Shown: positions 44,673-56,238, counted from the first letter of the stretch. The stretch is DNA of 64,000 bases from Portulaca oleracea (GCA_029582165.1 CM055891.1:29800832-29864831), one strand, 5' to 3'. The notes: generated by a model not told the origin, from the sequence alone. Translations and numbers: made by a program.

Positions 44673-45445
44673 AACTAGGAACAAATTAGGATTTTACCCA
44701 TTGAGGTTTGGTGAAAGTTGAATTTTACCCCTAAGGTTTGCGAAATTAGGTTTATCCTACTTGAAGTTTGAACCTTTTATTATTTTACTCCTTTTCCGGT
44801 GACAATTTTACCCTTGTAGGATGATATGAAAAGTATAAAATAACCCTAATTAAAAACACGAAAAGACAACTTTACCTCTCCAAAAAATTAACCAGTTAGT
44901 TTCATAAAAACATGAAAAAGGAATTGAACGAAAATAACCCTAACTTAAACCCTAATTTGAACGAAATTTGACTAGTATAAAAATCTCAAATCAAGTAAGA
45001 ATGACAGAACAATTGACCGAAAAAAGGCATACCTTTATATGAATATGCAACAGACACTGAGAATGAGAGAGGAATTCACAATTGCAATATTCTGGAAAAT
45101 TAGAGAGGAAATACAGAGAAAAAGGATGAAGGACAATCGTGTTTTGAAGAATGAGAGGTAGAAGGCAGAGTTAAGGGACCAAAGGACACAACTACACAAG
45201 GGTGATGTCATTTCTAATTTAAGTCTTTTATGTTAAGGGCAATTTTGTCAATTAACATTAATTTTATCAATAATTTAATTTAAAAAGGTTGTATTTAATC
45301 TTTAATACAAATGTTAGGTGGGCTAATTATTAGTTGATTCAAACTTAAGATATGATAAAACTAATTTTCAAAACCTTGAGACTAAAATCCTACTTTTATA
45401 AAACCTCAATGGGTAAAAACTTAATTAGTTCATTAAACTAGTATA
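44673..45445. repeat. ~770-bp inverted-repeat element
   Basis: The left end is aaactaggaacaaattagga, then ttttacccattgaggttt. The right end is aaacctcaatgggtaaaaac, then ttagttcattaaactag. The arms pair over about 45 bases. The interior has 'aaccctaacttaaaccctaa' and no recognised protein. It is possibly related in style to 10566-10945. Confidence 0.75.
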
Positions 45446-45824
45446 GGAGTAGTAATTAATAAGAAGAAGCGTGGATTAAACGTTCCGTTAATAGTGTGAA
45501 TGAATAACGAAAATGGATTTTTGTAATTGGAAAAAGTCAGAAATAGGGTCGGGTTCCCAACAAAAAGAGGGTGAGAGGGAGACAAGGAAGAGATGGAGAA
45601 ATTAAAGGGGGGGCGTAGGCGTATGCATGCATTTCATCATCATCATCATCAATATTACTCATCAATAACCTTTGTTTAGTTACCCCCCCTACTCTTTCTC
45701 ATTCTCATTATTATTATTATTATGGCTTCCATCCTAATCAATCGCCATCTTCATCATCTTCCCACATCTTCCCATTTTCTCTCTTCTTCTTCTTCTTCTT
45801 CTTCTTCTTCTTCTTCTTCCTGCA
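45446..45824 (+). other. Promoter and 5' UTR of the GT90 gene
   Basis: The stretch contains 'catcatcatcatcatc' (45636-45651), an A/T-rich 'attattattatta' run and a (CTT)n run at about 45781-45819 directly before the chosen ATG. No other gene was seen. Confidence 0.5.
45781..45819 (+). repeat. (CTT)n microsatellite in the GT90 leader
   Basis: About 12 CTT/TTC units end six bases before the ATG at 45825. CT-rich leaders are common in plants. The run creates a false polyserine ORF in another frame. Confidence 0.85.
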
Positions 45825-48800
45825 ATGGGGGGTTTGCGCTCGAGAATCAGCCATCCCAATGCCAATCTCAATGTCAATGGCGGTTTTCGTTCGCCTCCTT
45901 ACCTCTTTACCTCCGTCTGTATCTTGTCTTTCCTCTCGCTTGCAGCTGTCCTTGTTCTCAAGGTTCAATCTTCCCTCGAAACCCTTTTGATTTCTGGGCT
46001 TGTTGTTTCGTGTTCTTGAGTTGGGTTCTTTGAGGCATTTCTTCGAACATATGGCGTGCATCGTTTGTGGGTTGTTTTTTTCTTGGGTTTTGAATGTGCC
46101 CAATTCGCTCTTTTTGCTTTGGGATGATCGAAATTCTTATGTACATGTGGGGTCGGTTTAATTCAGAATTTTCTTGACTTTTTACGTGCTTGTATGTTTA
46201 CTTTGGCTTTTCTCTTTGCTTGCCCTGCTCCAGAACTGATTGTGATTTAAGTTTTAATCACAAACTTCATGTTATTAATCACAAAAGACTTTGATTATCT
46301 AGTGATCCCCTTCTATCATCTTAAAATCACAAGATAAAGTTCTTGGAATAAAGGACATGATGAATCTAGCTTTCCATGGAATAGTTGAAAAGTCATTTCT
46401 TCAAGTTAGATTGTGAGGAACTAATGTAAAATATCTCACCATATCTCCTCTGCCTTTTCTTTTTCTTTTTTCCACGAAATAGTAGGTCGAACAATTTCTA
46501 AATCGTGGGTGAATTGGAAACGATTGGTGTTTATGAATCTAGCTTTCAAATAAGAAGGCTTGATTCTTAGCTCTCAGATAATATATTTACAGAAAAGTCT
46601 ATGGTGTTTCTATTTTGTTAAAACTGTGTTTATACAAACTCATGCTGATCTTAGATGAGAGAAAACGTTACGTTTATCTGAAAGTTCTGTGACTTGTATG
46701 CATAAACTCTGCACTGATTTTGTGATGACAAAGATAATGACTCCATTTATCGAGTCATCCGGAGAAAATTCTGAGTATGTTACGACGTTTGGATCGATGC
46801 ACTATACATTCATCATACTAACCCTACACAACATTTGTTTGGACAGGTTGATGAATTTGCATACCAAACAAAGACCGTTGCAGGACACAACTTGAAGCCC
46901 ACACCATGGCATCTGTTTGAGCCAAAAGTGTTTGATGAGGACACACGATACGCTCGAGCCACAAAAATCTTACAGTGCCAATATTTCCAGTGTCACTCCA
47001 ACCCTATCACAATGCCCCCGGACCTTGACCTGTCTAAACAGTCCGCTTGCCCGCATTTCTTCAGGTGGATTTACGAGGATTTGAAGCCATGGAGGAAAAC
47101 CAGAATAAGCTTATCCCTGGTGGAGGAGGCCAAGAATTATGCAGCCTTCCGCGTTGTGATTGTTGGGGGCAGGCTGTTTGTTGATTTTTACTATGCTTGT
47201 GTGCAAAGTCGAATGATGATTACCGTGTGGGGGCTTTTGCAGCTCCTTAAGAGGTACCCTGGCATGGTGCCGGATGTGGACATGATGTTTGATTGTATGG
47301 ACAAGCCGATAATTAACAGGATGGAGCATAGTGCAAGGCCATTGCCACTTTTCCGGTATTGTACTACTGCTGAGCATTTCGACATTCCATTTCCAGATTG
47401 GTCTTTTTGGGGCTGGTGAGTGTCTCAACTCCCTTGTTTATGCTCTAAATCTTGCAAGTAAATCTAATTTTGCGTTTAGTTGGAAATTTTGTTCATGAAA
47501 AAGTTAGTCAGCTTTCTCAAGTTGGCCAATTTTCCCCCTTTTTGGTTGTACTTAGTGGACAGTTTTAGATGTCGGGCTCATTATTTCAATCTCAAACTCA
47601 CTAAAGTGTTTCCCAAGGAGGGTCTGGGAAAGTTTTTCATAGGAAATATTTTCCCAAGAAACTACCAAACGCACCCTTAGTTTAGTTTAGCTATTCTAAG
47701 ATCTTGTCATCATCATGTTAGAACAATGGATTGAAGTAATTGGGGTTTGCAAATGATTTGTAGGCCTGAGACGAATTTAGGACCTTGGGATTCAGAGTTT
47801 AGAGATATTAAACGGGGCTCTCGTTCAAGACCTTGGATCAACAGGTTTCCTTTTGCCTACTGGAAAGGAAACCCGGATGTTGCATCTCCGCTTCGCACAG
47901 AACTACTCCAATGCAATGACACCACACAATGGAGAGCACAAATCTTACGTCAGGTGCGACTGTCTTGACATCATCCTGCCTCCATTTATACCAAATTTGA
48001 ACAAGCTTTTTAACATGTTCATTTTGTCATCTGTCAAATATGCTGCGTCGAAAAATGCAGAACTGGGGAGAAGAAGCTAGAGCTGGGTACAAAGATTCAA
48101 AGTTATCTAGTCAGTGCAAGCATAGGTATGCCATTTTGTTCCAATCCTCATTCGCTTGCCATCTCCATTTTCATGGCTTATGAGCTCATATAGCTTAGCT
48201 ATTGAAATTTCTGCAGTTAAAAAGGATTATTTTTCCAACTTAGATTGTAATCGATTGAAGCAAAATGTCTCACTAAATCTCATCTGCATCTTTTCCATTG
48301 ATGGTGAACGGTGCTTATATTTTGGTTTAAGTGGAACCAATCTCTCTAAATTGAGAAGTTTAGGAGTAAGACTGCTATATCAGACCCCTCCATAGATTGC
48401 CTAATGGCGGGATTTTGAGGTATTGTCTATTTTTCTTTGCTAATAGAGGTTTGAATTGGTGGCAGGTATAAAATTTATGCCGAGGGATATGCTTGGTCTG
48501 TAAGTCTCAAGTATATAGTCTCCTGTGGCTCACTTTCCCTGCTAATAAGTCCTGAGTACGAAGATTTCTTCACCCGGGGCCTCATTCCCAAGAAAAACTA
48601 CTGGCCTGTCCCTCGTACTGATCTCTGTCAAAACATAAAGAATGCGGTTGAGTGGGGGAATGCTAACCCTGCTGAGGTATGTATGGCAACAACCCATTTC
48701 AACTGAACTTGAAACCTGAAAGAAAACCTAAACGACCCATCTGCTGAGATTACCTTACAAGCCCCAAATACCTGAATTTGTCCGGCGAGGGAAAAACTGA

Positions 48801-49415
48801 GTAAGATTGTGAACTTTCTGTCCGCACTTTGTCATTGACCAATCTGACCGAAACTTCATTAAAATGTGATATTCCTCTGGTTATTGTTTTCTGAATGCAA
48901 TTTTGATCCAACTTCACATATGTCCAAATTGTCCGACCTAGTCTGAGCCGATAAGCCGGGTAACCATTATCAGTTTCTTGTTCGAATTTTGATATTGACC
49001 AATTTGACAAGCTTGTATTTGAGCCAGACCCGTATTTTACCAACGCTAGGCCTCCTTGGTGTTGCTGGCAGCCTGGCACGTGACTAATGTAGATCCATGA
49101 AAAATACAGGCTGAGAAAATTGCGAAAGCAGGGCAAGACTTCATGGAGACCTTAAGCATGGACCGTGTGTACGACTACATGTTCCATCTGATATCGGAGT
49201 ATGCAAAATTGCAAGATTTCAAGCCGGTCCCACCGCAGTCGTCTCAGGAGGTCTGTGTGGACACCTTGCTCTGCTTTGCCGAGCCAAAGCAGCGGCAGTT
49301 CCTCGAGCAATCCGCCACGTCACTGGCCTCGTCACCCCCGTGCGTCCTCCCTGAGTTTGATGCGAAGATTATGAACAAGTGGAAAAGGCTCAGGGAAAAG
49401 GCACTCAAGCCTTAA
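45825..49415 (+). CDS. GT90 (DUF821/CAP10) O-glucosyltransferase-like protein
   Basis: Six exons: 45825-45962, 46847-47415, 47764-47953, 48061-48125, 48466-48676, 49110-49415; 1479 bp, 492 residues, all phases matching. I chose the ATG at 45825 because its frame gives a short cytosolic stretch and a single TM anchor at about residues 26-45 (LFTSVCILSFLSLAAVLVLK) that joins exon 2 in phase. The lumenal domain has family hallmarks: TVAGHNLKPTPWHLFEPKVF, CQYFQCHSNP, CPHFFRWIYEDLKPW, VPDVDMMFDCMDKP, FPDWSFWGWPETNLGPWD, RPWINRFPFAYWKGNPDVAS, IYAEGYAWSVSLKYIVSCGS and YWPVPRTDLCQNIK. The family is related to animal POGLUT1/Rumi (protein O-glucosyltransferase) and acts in the ER/Golgi; the acceptor of this plant subfamily is not known to me. 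Introns 1, 2 and 4 contain dispersed repeats. Confidence 0.9.
46395..46520 (+). repeat. Truncated copy of the dispersed intronic repeat
   Basis: It shares 'caagttagattgtgagg', 'aaaatatctcacc', 'aacaatttctaaatc' and 'gtgaattggaaacgatt' with 16255-16455 and 48225-48425, but lacks the GC-rich 3' end. It lies in GT90 intron 1 in sense orientation. Confidence 0.55.
47471..47679. repeat. GTGCGTTTGG-family MITE in GT90 intron 2
   Basis: It begins TGCGTTTAGTTGGAAATTTT and ends AACTACCAAACGCACCC. The gggaaagttttt / aaaatattttccc palindromes sit inside. Confidence 0.7.
48225..48425 (+). repeat. Dispersed intronic repeat in GT90 intron 4
   Basis: Landmarks run from 'ccaacttagattgtaatcg' through 'aaaatgtctcactaaatctc' and 'gtggaaccaatctctctaaa' to 'gtaagactgctatatcagac' and 'ggcgggattttgaggtatt'. 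It is the fullest match to 16255-16455 and is in sense orientation. Confidence 0.65.
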
Positions 49416-49933
49416 AAACTCAGACTATATGCACAGTTTTTGGTAGGGAAAATGTATACAAGGGAATATATGCAGTCTGTTAAGCCTGGTTTTTTTGTTC
49501 AGCATAATGGTAGATGTTAATACTAACACAGAATAGTGGTAGACCACACAATTTTAGAGTCATTCATTTGTTTCAGTTTTGGTAAATGTCTGTGAAAGAA
49601 CAATTTTGGTAATCTTTAGATTTTGAATTCGTCCCGAGTTACAGACATCGATCCATATTTGTAAGATGTCAATGAGCTCGTAGCTCACGTAGGACGTGTT
49701 GTAGTGTGTACCATACATCCAATTTGTCGTACTATGGTATACTAAACTCAAAGGTTATTAAATGTTAGGCTTACTGAAGTTTAATCTATCATACTTTAGT
49801 TTTCACCTAACTCGATGGCGATGCACTATAATCCAATAGTTTCATAATTTGGTTTATTATGATATAATTTTAGAGTTTTGTCCACTACAATTCCAAAATC
49901 TAAAACACGATACACTACGATCCAATCTTCTTA

Positions 49934-50176
49934 GGGTGCGTTTAGTTGGTCAAAGATCTCGGGGAAATAGTTAATTTTCCTAGGTTGACTTATTCTCCCC
50001 ATGTTTGGATGGATGTAGGTTGACTTTGGGAAAAATTTTACGGTGGTTCCACCATTTCCTACATTTTACTACGGAAAATTTACCTTGGGGGCTAAGAAAA
50101 ATTTGTTCAGAATAAATCTTTCCATAGAAAATTTTCTATGGAAAAAAGTTCTCTGGGATTCCTACCAAACGTTGGC
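49934..50176. repeat. GTGCGTTTGG-family MITE downstream of GT90
   Basis: GGGTGCGTTTAGTTGGTCAA opens and GGGATTCCTACCAAACG closes. It is the copy most similar to 4801-5040, sharing 'ttgacttattctccccatg' and 'ggttgactttgggaaaa' with 'cggtgg..ccaccattt' in the middle. Confidence 0.8.
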
Positions 50177-51343
50177 TTATATTTACCAGGTGAGTTGAGC
50201 CTAAGCCAAGCAAACACATTAGCCCTTGTACTCACCCCCACAAGTACCAAGTAGTAGTTGCTAGAAGCAAAATAGGATTTGTAATATTGGGTCTATAATT
50301 ATCAAATGCAAATATCATGCAAAATACTTTTCCTCCTTTTATTTTCTTTTCTTTTCCTTTTGCATCTTTTAGGGGCTATTAATTAAAGTCACAAGCTGGT
50401 GTCTTTGTCCATAAAAAAAGACATGTCAAAGCCTCTTTTTCAAATGTAATAATCCCTACTACTGGTGGGTGTGGCCACATCCAATTCCTCATAAAAGTGA
50501 GTGGTTTACTGTTTTTAATGACTCTCTCTTTTTCTCTGTGTGGAGGCTAAAGAGATGGCAAACCAAAGGCAATCCTTTCTTCTCCTCTTCCACTACATAA
50601 AATTATTATTTTTGGAGGAATTATTTATATTCTTTTTCATAAAATAAAACACTGGTAAATATCTTATATATTAATATAAACATATGATTAATAATTGTCA
50701 AATTATGGTCTGATGTGGAGGATTGCTTTCCTTCAACCAATCATTAACTAATGAGGAACATATGTTTCAGTTTAAGTCATATTCTTTTGTACGGTTGGTA
50801 AGATCCGAAAATGATCTAGCGAAATCAAATTGTGAAAAGTATGATATTTAAATAATAATTAGAAATAAAAGCTTTCTATCATTAGATATCTCCAAATAGC
50901 AATTAAAAATAAATAATAATATTATTATATGATAGTTATATAAAAATGTGACGACAAGAAACAGATACCAGGGTTGTGTTGTACTGACCACTGGTGTGAG
51001 GCGGCTAACTTTGGGGAAAGGCGGTGCTACTCCCGATTTCCCACTACCCCGTTTTCACCAAACCCTCAATATTTGTTTCTATTTTTAATTGCTTTCAAAA
51101 TAAAAAATTCATTCAACGGCTTTTATTTCTAACTTGTATACCTTATTTTTATCTTATATTTTCTTACTATACAAAAAATAGAATTTATTTTATCTTATCT
51201 ATCTTACACTAAAAAAACAGGGGCTAAATATATTTTGGTTATATTGATAAAATATTAAAATCTAACTTTTTAAACACATCTCATGAATAATCATTTCTTG
51301 AGTCAAATCGCACTCTCACCATTGCAATATCTTGAACAATCTT

Positions 51344-51440
51344 AAGGCCCTGTTCTTTAGATTGTTAACTCTTTCCAATCCAATCCAACCAAATCCAATC
51401 TAATCCATCCAAACCTCATTTTATCCAATCCAAAGAGCAT
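51344..51440. repeat. Short MITE with GGCCCTGTTCTTTAG / CCAAAGAGCATG ends
   Basis: About 97 bases of 'ccaatccaatccaaccaaat' units between AAGGCCCTGTTCTTTAGAT and ATCCAAAGAGCATG. It is related to 18922-19100 and 59590-59735. Confidence 0.6.
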
Positions 51441-51608
51441 GTAGTATCATTCTATTTCTTATTAACAGCAAGTCGAATTATATCTCACGGTTTGAAAATA
51501 ATCCTAGGTTCATATTCCCGTCTCAGCTTTCTTACGTTTCAATTACAACAATTATTATCATCTATGCACAACAAACTTTGATGCATGACTTACTTTTGAA
51601 CTAATTTA

Positions 51609-51850
51609 GACCATTTTCTTTTATACTGTGCAATATTTTTCCATACTTCATCACATTTTATTACAATCATTATCAATATTTTTCCTTATTTTTCTTGTTT
51701 ACTTTTCACATTATTTCTCCTCACCTACCACATCGACCACACTTTCCACAAAATTTACCATACCATTCCACAATCCACACCTTACTACACTCTTGTGATT
51801 TCATTGTACACCATTCTGCATCTTATCAATATGAAAAAAAACAATACTTA
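51609..51850. repeat. GGCCCTGTTCTTTT-family MITE, intact relative of the copia target
   Basis: It starts GACCATTTTCTTTTATACTG and ends ATATGAAAAAAAACAATAC. Internal order: 'ttatcaatatttttcctta', 'cctcacctaccacatcgacc', 'taccataccattccacaatc', 'cactcttgtgatttcattgt'. The copia element inserted into the corresponding last block of its sister copy. Confidence 0.65.
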
Positions 51851-52044
51851 AAATAATTTAATTTTTTTAATTAAAATATATACAATATAATCATATGTAC
51901 TACTACTATATATCTTTATTAAAAAGAAACCCTTTTATTTCAAATAAAGAAAAAAACATGTATCATTGCATCCTCCCTTTTCTTATCCTTTTAGTACACA
52001 CAACACAAAGTCACAAACTCACCTTGATATTATATCCTCGGTCC

Positions 52045-52052
52045 ATATAAAT
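52045..52052 (+). promoter_or_regulatory. TATA box of PDX1
   Basis: TATAAATA lies about 215 bases upstream of the PDX1 ATG. Between them is a long C-rich leader with CACACACACA and CCACCC runs, which would make a 5' UTR of roughly 180 bases. Confidence 0.5.
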
Positions 52053-52266
52053 AAAGAAATCCCCAAATTTCATAAAATCAAGAAAAATCCCCCTTCCCCT
52101 CCCTCAGACAATAAATAAATAACCCTTCTCTCCCACAACCCACCCACCCACACACACACACCACCTCACTCTCAACCCCAAAATCCCATTTCTCATCTCC
52201 CCATTTCCACCCTTGTGTAGTTCTCTCCACCCCACAAACCCCATCTCAAACTAACTATCCACAACC

Positions 52267-54398
52267 ATGTCAGGCAGCGGCGTGGTGACGGTGTACGGAA
52301 ACGGCGCCCTAACGGAGACCACCTCCTCCAAGAAATCCCCCTTCTCCGTCAAGGTCGGCCTCGCCCAGATGCTCCGCGGCGGCGTCATCATGGACGTCGT
52401 CAACGCCGAGCAAGCCCGTGTCGCCGAGGAGGCCGGGGCGTGCGCGGTCATGGCTCTCGAGCGCGTCCCCGCCGACATCCGCGCACAGGGCGGCGTCGCG
52501 AGGATGTCCGACCCACAACTCATCAAGGAGATCAAGCAGGCCGTCACCATCCCCGTCATGGCTAAGGCCAGGATTGGGCACTTTGTGGAGGCCCAGATCT
52601 TGGAGGCCATTGGAGTGGATTATGTGGATGAGTCCGAGGTTTTGACGCTGGCGGATGAGGAGAATCATATCAACAAGCATAATTTCCAGATTCCGTTTGT
52701 GTGTGGGTGTAGGAATCTTGGGGAGGCCTTGAGGAGGATTCGTGAAGGGGCTGCTATGATTCGAACCAAGGGTGAAGCTGGCACTGGTATGGAATTAATG
52801 AGTTTTCTAATTGATTTTCGTTTTTTGGAAGTTTTTGGGTTGTTACTTGTTAGTTGTTAGTGACTGATGATTAATCAATCAGTTGGGATTGATGAATTCG
52901 TAAGCATGCTTTGATTTTAATGGGCTAGATTAAAATGATGCGTCGTTAAAACTTGATGGTTTGTTTTCCATGCAGTGGTATTAGAGAAAGATTTATGAAT
53001 TTAGGCAATGGTTTCTAGATTGCTTTGGTCAGGATTTGTGAGTTTTTGTATTGTTAGTGATGATTAATCTATCAGTTTGGAATGGGTGGGGTTGATTAAT
53101 TCGTAAGCATGCTTAGATTTTAATGGGCTAGATTCAAATGTGTCGTTAAACCTTCTTGGTTTGTTTTGCATGCAAAGATTTCTAAATCTTGAGTCAGTTG
53201 GAACCAATCTCTATAAATTGCGTAAGGATTTGGGAGTTTTGGTTTGGGTATCGCTAATTAATCTTCAATTTTCGCGGAGTTACAAAAAAATGACGATACC
53301 ACCTTAGTGTTTTTGGATTGTTACTGTCTTACTGTCGATTAATCAATCGGGAATGGGTGGGTTGATGAATTCGTAAGCATGCTTAGACTTTGATGGGCTA
53401 AATTAAAATGAATTCGTAAGCTGGCACTGGTAATCAGTTTATAAATTATCTAATTAATCTTCGTTATTTTTCTAACAGTTTTTGGATTGTTGCTGATGGT
53501 TATTCAATGAATTGGGAATGCGTGGGGTTATGAATTCGTAAGCACGCTTAGATTTTGATAGACTTAACTAAAATGACTCTGTTAAATCTTGTTGGTTTCT
53601 TTTCCATGCAGTGGTATTAGAGAAAGGTTTCTAAATTTTGAGTGAATTGAAACCCATCTCTATATATTGCCATGGTCAGGATTTGGGGGTTGGGGGGGGG
53701 GGGGTGGGGTTTGGTTTTGGTTTCGCTAATTAATCTTCAATTTCCGCATTGTTTTTTGGATTTCGATACGAAACAATAACAGTATCACCTTACTCTTTCT
53801 GAATTGTTACTGTCTGATTATCCAAATTTTGAACTGGTGGAGTGGATGAATTCGTAAGCATGCTTAACGCTATTTTTTTTTTACGTCCTTAATCTGGTGA
53901 GCTTGAACATGGTTTTGTTTTAACGTTGATTTTATTTTGTTGGGTTTATTTGAATATAACCTGGGTTGTATACGAACAGGGAACATCATTGAGGCTGTAC
54001 GTCATGTGCGGAGCGTGATGGGCGACATCCGGGTCCTGCGCAACATGGACGACGACGAGGTGTTCACATTCTCGAAGAAGATCGCGGCGCCGTACGACCT
54101 GGTAATGCAGACGAAGCAGCTCGGGCGGCTGCCGGTGGTCCACTTTGCGGCCGGTGGGGTTGCCACCCCGGCCGACGCCGCCCTCATGATGCAGCTCGGC
54201 TGTGATGGTGTCTTCGTCGGCTCCGGCGTCTTCAAGAGTGGCGACCCGGCCCGCCGCGCCCGGGCCATCGTCCAGGCCGTCACCCACTACAGCGACCCGG
54301 ACCTGCTCGCTGAGGTCAGCTGCGGCCTCGGGGAGGCCATGGTTGGGATCAACTTGAACGACGACAAGGTCGAGAGGTACGCCAATCGATCCGAATGA
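52267..54398 (+). CDS. PDX1: Pyridoxal 5'-phosphate synthase subunit PDX1
   Basis: Exons 52267-52786 and 53980-54398 join in phase 1 (GEAGT-G-N) to give 312 residues, close to Arabidopsis PDX1.3 (about 309). The enzyme makes PLP from ribose 5-phosphate, glyceraldehyde 3-phosphate and glutamine-derived ammonia, as a cytosolic dodecamer with PDX2. The TIM barrel is complete: [20 protein letters not shown], then K100 in [10 protein letters not shown] and K168 in [11 protein letters not shown], the two lysines that carry the covalent intermediates, and [20 protein letters not shown] with [11 protein letters not shown] for phosphate binding. Both exons are rich in G/C-ending codons; the last third of exon 1 is less so. 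To my knowledge Arabidopsis PDX1.1 and PDX1.3 lack introns, so the 1.2-kb intron, placed just after the second catalytic lysine, is notable. It contains tandem repeats. Confidence 0.96.
52860..53880. repeat. Degenerate tandem repeats filling the PDX1 intron
   Basis: The block 'gaattcgtaagcatgctt' (or a close variant), each time after a 'gattaatcaatc' block and mostly before 'gattttaatgggctaga', occurs near 52895, 53096, 53368, 53530 and 53847. Longer units also share 'ttggtttgttttccatgcag' and 'ggtattagagaaagatt'. Spacing is irregular (roughly 160-320 bases), so units have been truncated or expanded unequally. A G-run (about 11 G) lies near 53692-53703. Confidence 0.8.
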
Positions 54399-55977
54399 TG
54401 AGAAAAAATGGTGGAAAGATTGAATGGAATTCAAATTTGGAGATTCAAGTTTGTTGATGTTGCTGCTAGGTGATAATAGTAGTGATTGTGTTTGTTTGGC
54501 CATGTTGGGTAACTAAAGATTTATGCGTTCTTTTTGCATTCAAGGATAGTTGTTATTTCTAGATATAGCCTACCAAAAACCAAACAGAAAAGAAAAAAAG
54601 AGAGAACCTTGAAATGAAGATCATATTAATGTCAGCTGTTTCAATGGATGTTGCCTGTTGGTTGCAATGAAATTGGATTGGTTTCTTGCTAAATTTGTGC
54701 TGATTTTCGCTCTTGTTGGCATCGATAATGTGATTGGTGTGATTGAGATAGCCTCATATTTGGTTATCTCCCAATTTTAGCTTATGTAGGTGCCGAGGAT
54801 GATTGAACATCCATCGTGCCTGTAATTTAATGGTTGTTCACTCGCTTGTTCTGTTCTGTTCACTTATAAAATTAAGATTGTTTCCTATGCACTTATATGC
54901 TTTGGGGATGTGTAATATATATTGCATTTTTTCATGGAATTGATAGTAATTAGTTATCTTGTTGGTTAGAAATTTCTGCAAATGTCGTGTTCTATTGCTT
55001 TGTATCAAGTGTGTGTTTTGAAATTACGAGTTTCTTCTGATTTATGTTGACAAAACTGTAAGGGGTTATTGTGTGGGAGTGAAATAGGGTACTATTGAAT
55101 GATTCTTGGCGACCCGAAAACTGGCCCGAACCAACCCAAAAGCTTAACGTTAGGCCCGGAATTTTCAAACCTAAAACATAAATAAACACGAAACCGACCC
55201 GTACCGAACCCGACCTACCCGCCTGAATTGACAGGTCTACTTAAGTGTGAATTTTTATATAGGTGATGTTCAAGCAAATTATGTGCTACAATTACACACC
55301 CATCAAGTAGAGTTATCTTCTATGCATTGATCTATAGTTGGACCTTTATGTGGCTAAAATAAGAGGCTACTTTTGCTGTCAAGTTTTGAGATATGGAGGA
55401 TTTTGTATGTGCTGTCAAGTTTTGTCTTATTATCATCAAATTGGATGTGTGTCTATGTGGTTTTCAGTCCATTGCAACGTTATCCACATGATGGGTTGCT
55501 TTAGGAAAGTTGGTGAAATTGTAATTGTTTCATCACTTTCATGTGAAGAAATAGATCAAATTTATGACCTTGTGTTGCTGTCAGTGTGTGATAAATAAAG
55601 GAATGTTTTATGTGAAACTGTTGTGGCCTTTGGGTATCCAAGGAATATAGTCTATCCGTGAGACGATTCTAAATGGTACTAAAGCAGTTAAGTCGGGTTG
55701 AGTAAGAGAAGTCGGATTCAGTAAGAGATGTCAGGTTGGAATCTTAGTTATCAGTTTAAGTTTTTGGTTTATATGGTTCCATAATATCTTCCCGAACTCA
55801 GGTTAGGAATTATAAAACTAGTCCTGGCAGATAATTAGATGTAGGGTTTTCCAGAGTCGGAATAATGTTATGACCTCATATGTGCTTGAGATTTTGTTTG
55901 GTTGCTGATATTATCCTGATACCATTACTCAGTTGAGCCCTTACTGGAAAGTTTTGTGTGGGTGCTGATATTATGTA

Positions 55978-56238
55978 CTACCTTCGTTTCATTATATTTG
56001 TCTATTTACTTAACTTGAAAAGACCAATGTGTATTAGAAGTTGAGGTAAAAAGTTTGTAATAATCCAAATTACCCCTAATTTAATTGAAGATAATACCTG
56101 TTGAAATTGTAAAAAGTGACAAGTAAATTTATTAATTAGGGGGTAGAAAAGGAATTACAATTGTTGAGATTGTACATGGACAAATATTTTGAGACAAAAA
56201 AGTTAGGTAAAAGGATAAATAATTTGGGATTAAGGTAG
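55978..56238. repeat. Stowaway-like MITE (TTATATTTGTCTATTTAC type)
   Basis: TACCTTCGTTTCATTATATT at the left and AATAATTTGGGATTAAGGTA at the right are diverged termini at TA edges, with inner arms 'tatttgtctatttacttaac' and 'gttaggtaaaaggataaata'. Confidence 0.65.

Larger units (their letters stand above)
49416..52266. other. Intergenic region GT90 / PDX1
   Basis: It holds the GT90 3' UTR (to about 49560), a GTGCGTTTGG MITE, two further MITEs (own entries) and AT-rich spacer at 50180-51343 in which I recognise nothing. The last 300 bases (51960-52266) are C/A-rich and serve as PDX1 promoter and 5' UTR. Confidence 0.5.

Noticed and set aside
45722..46033. Polyserine ORF MASILINRHL... as the GT90 N-terminus
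   Set aside because: The polyserine comes from the (CTT)n leader, and this frame does not join exon 2. The ATG at 45825 gives a TM anchor and correct phase.
53946..54503. 185-residue minus-strand ORF over PDX1 exon 2 (and similar ones over exon 1)
   Set aside because: They are antisense shadows of a GC-rich coding exon and lack any recognisable domain.
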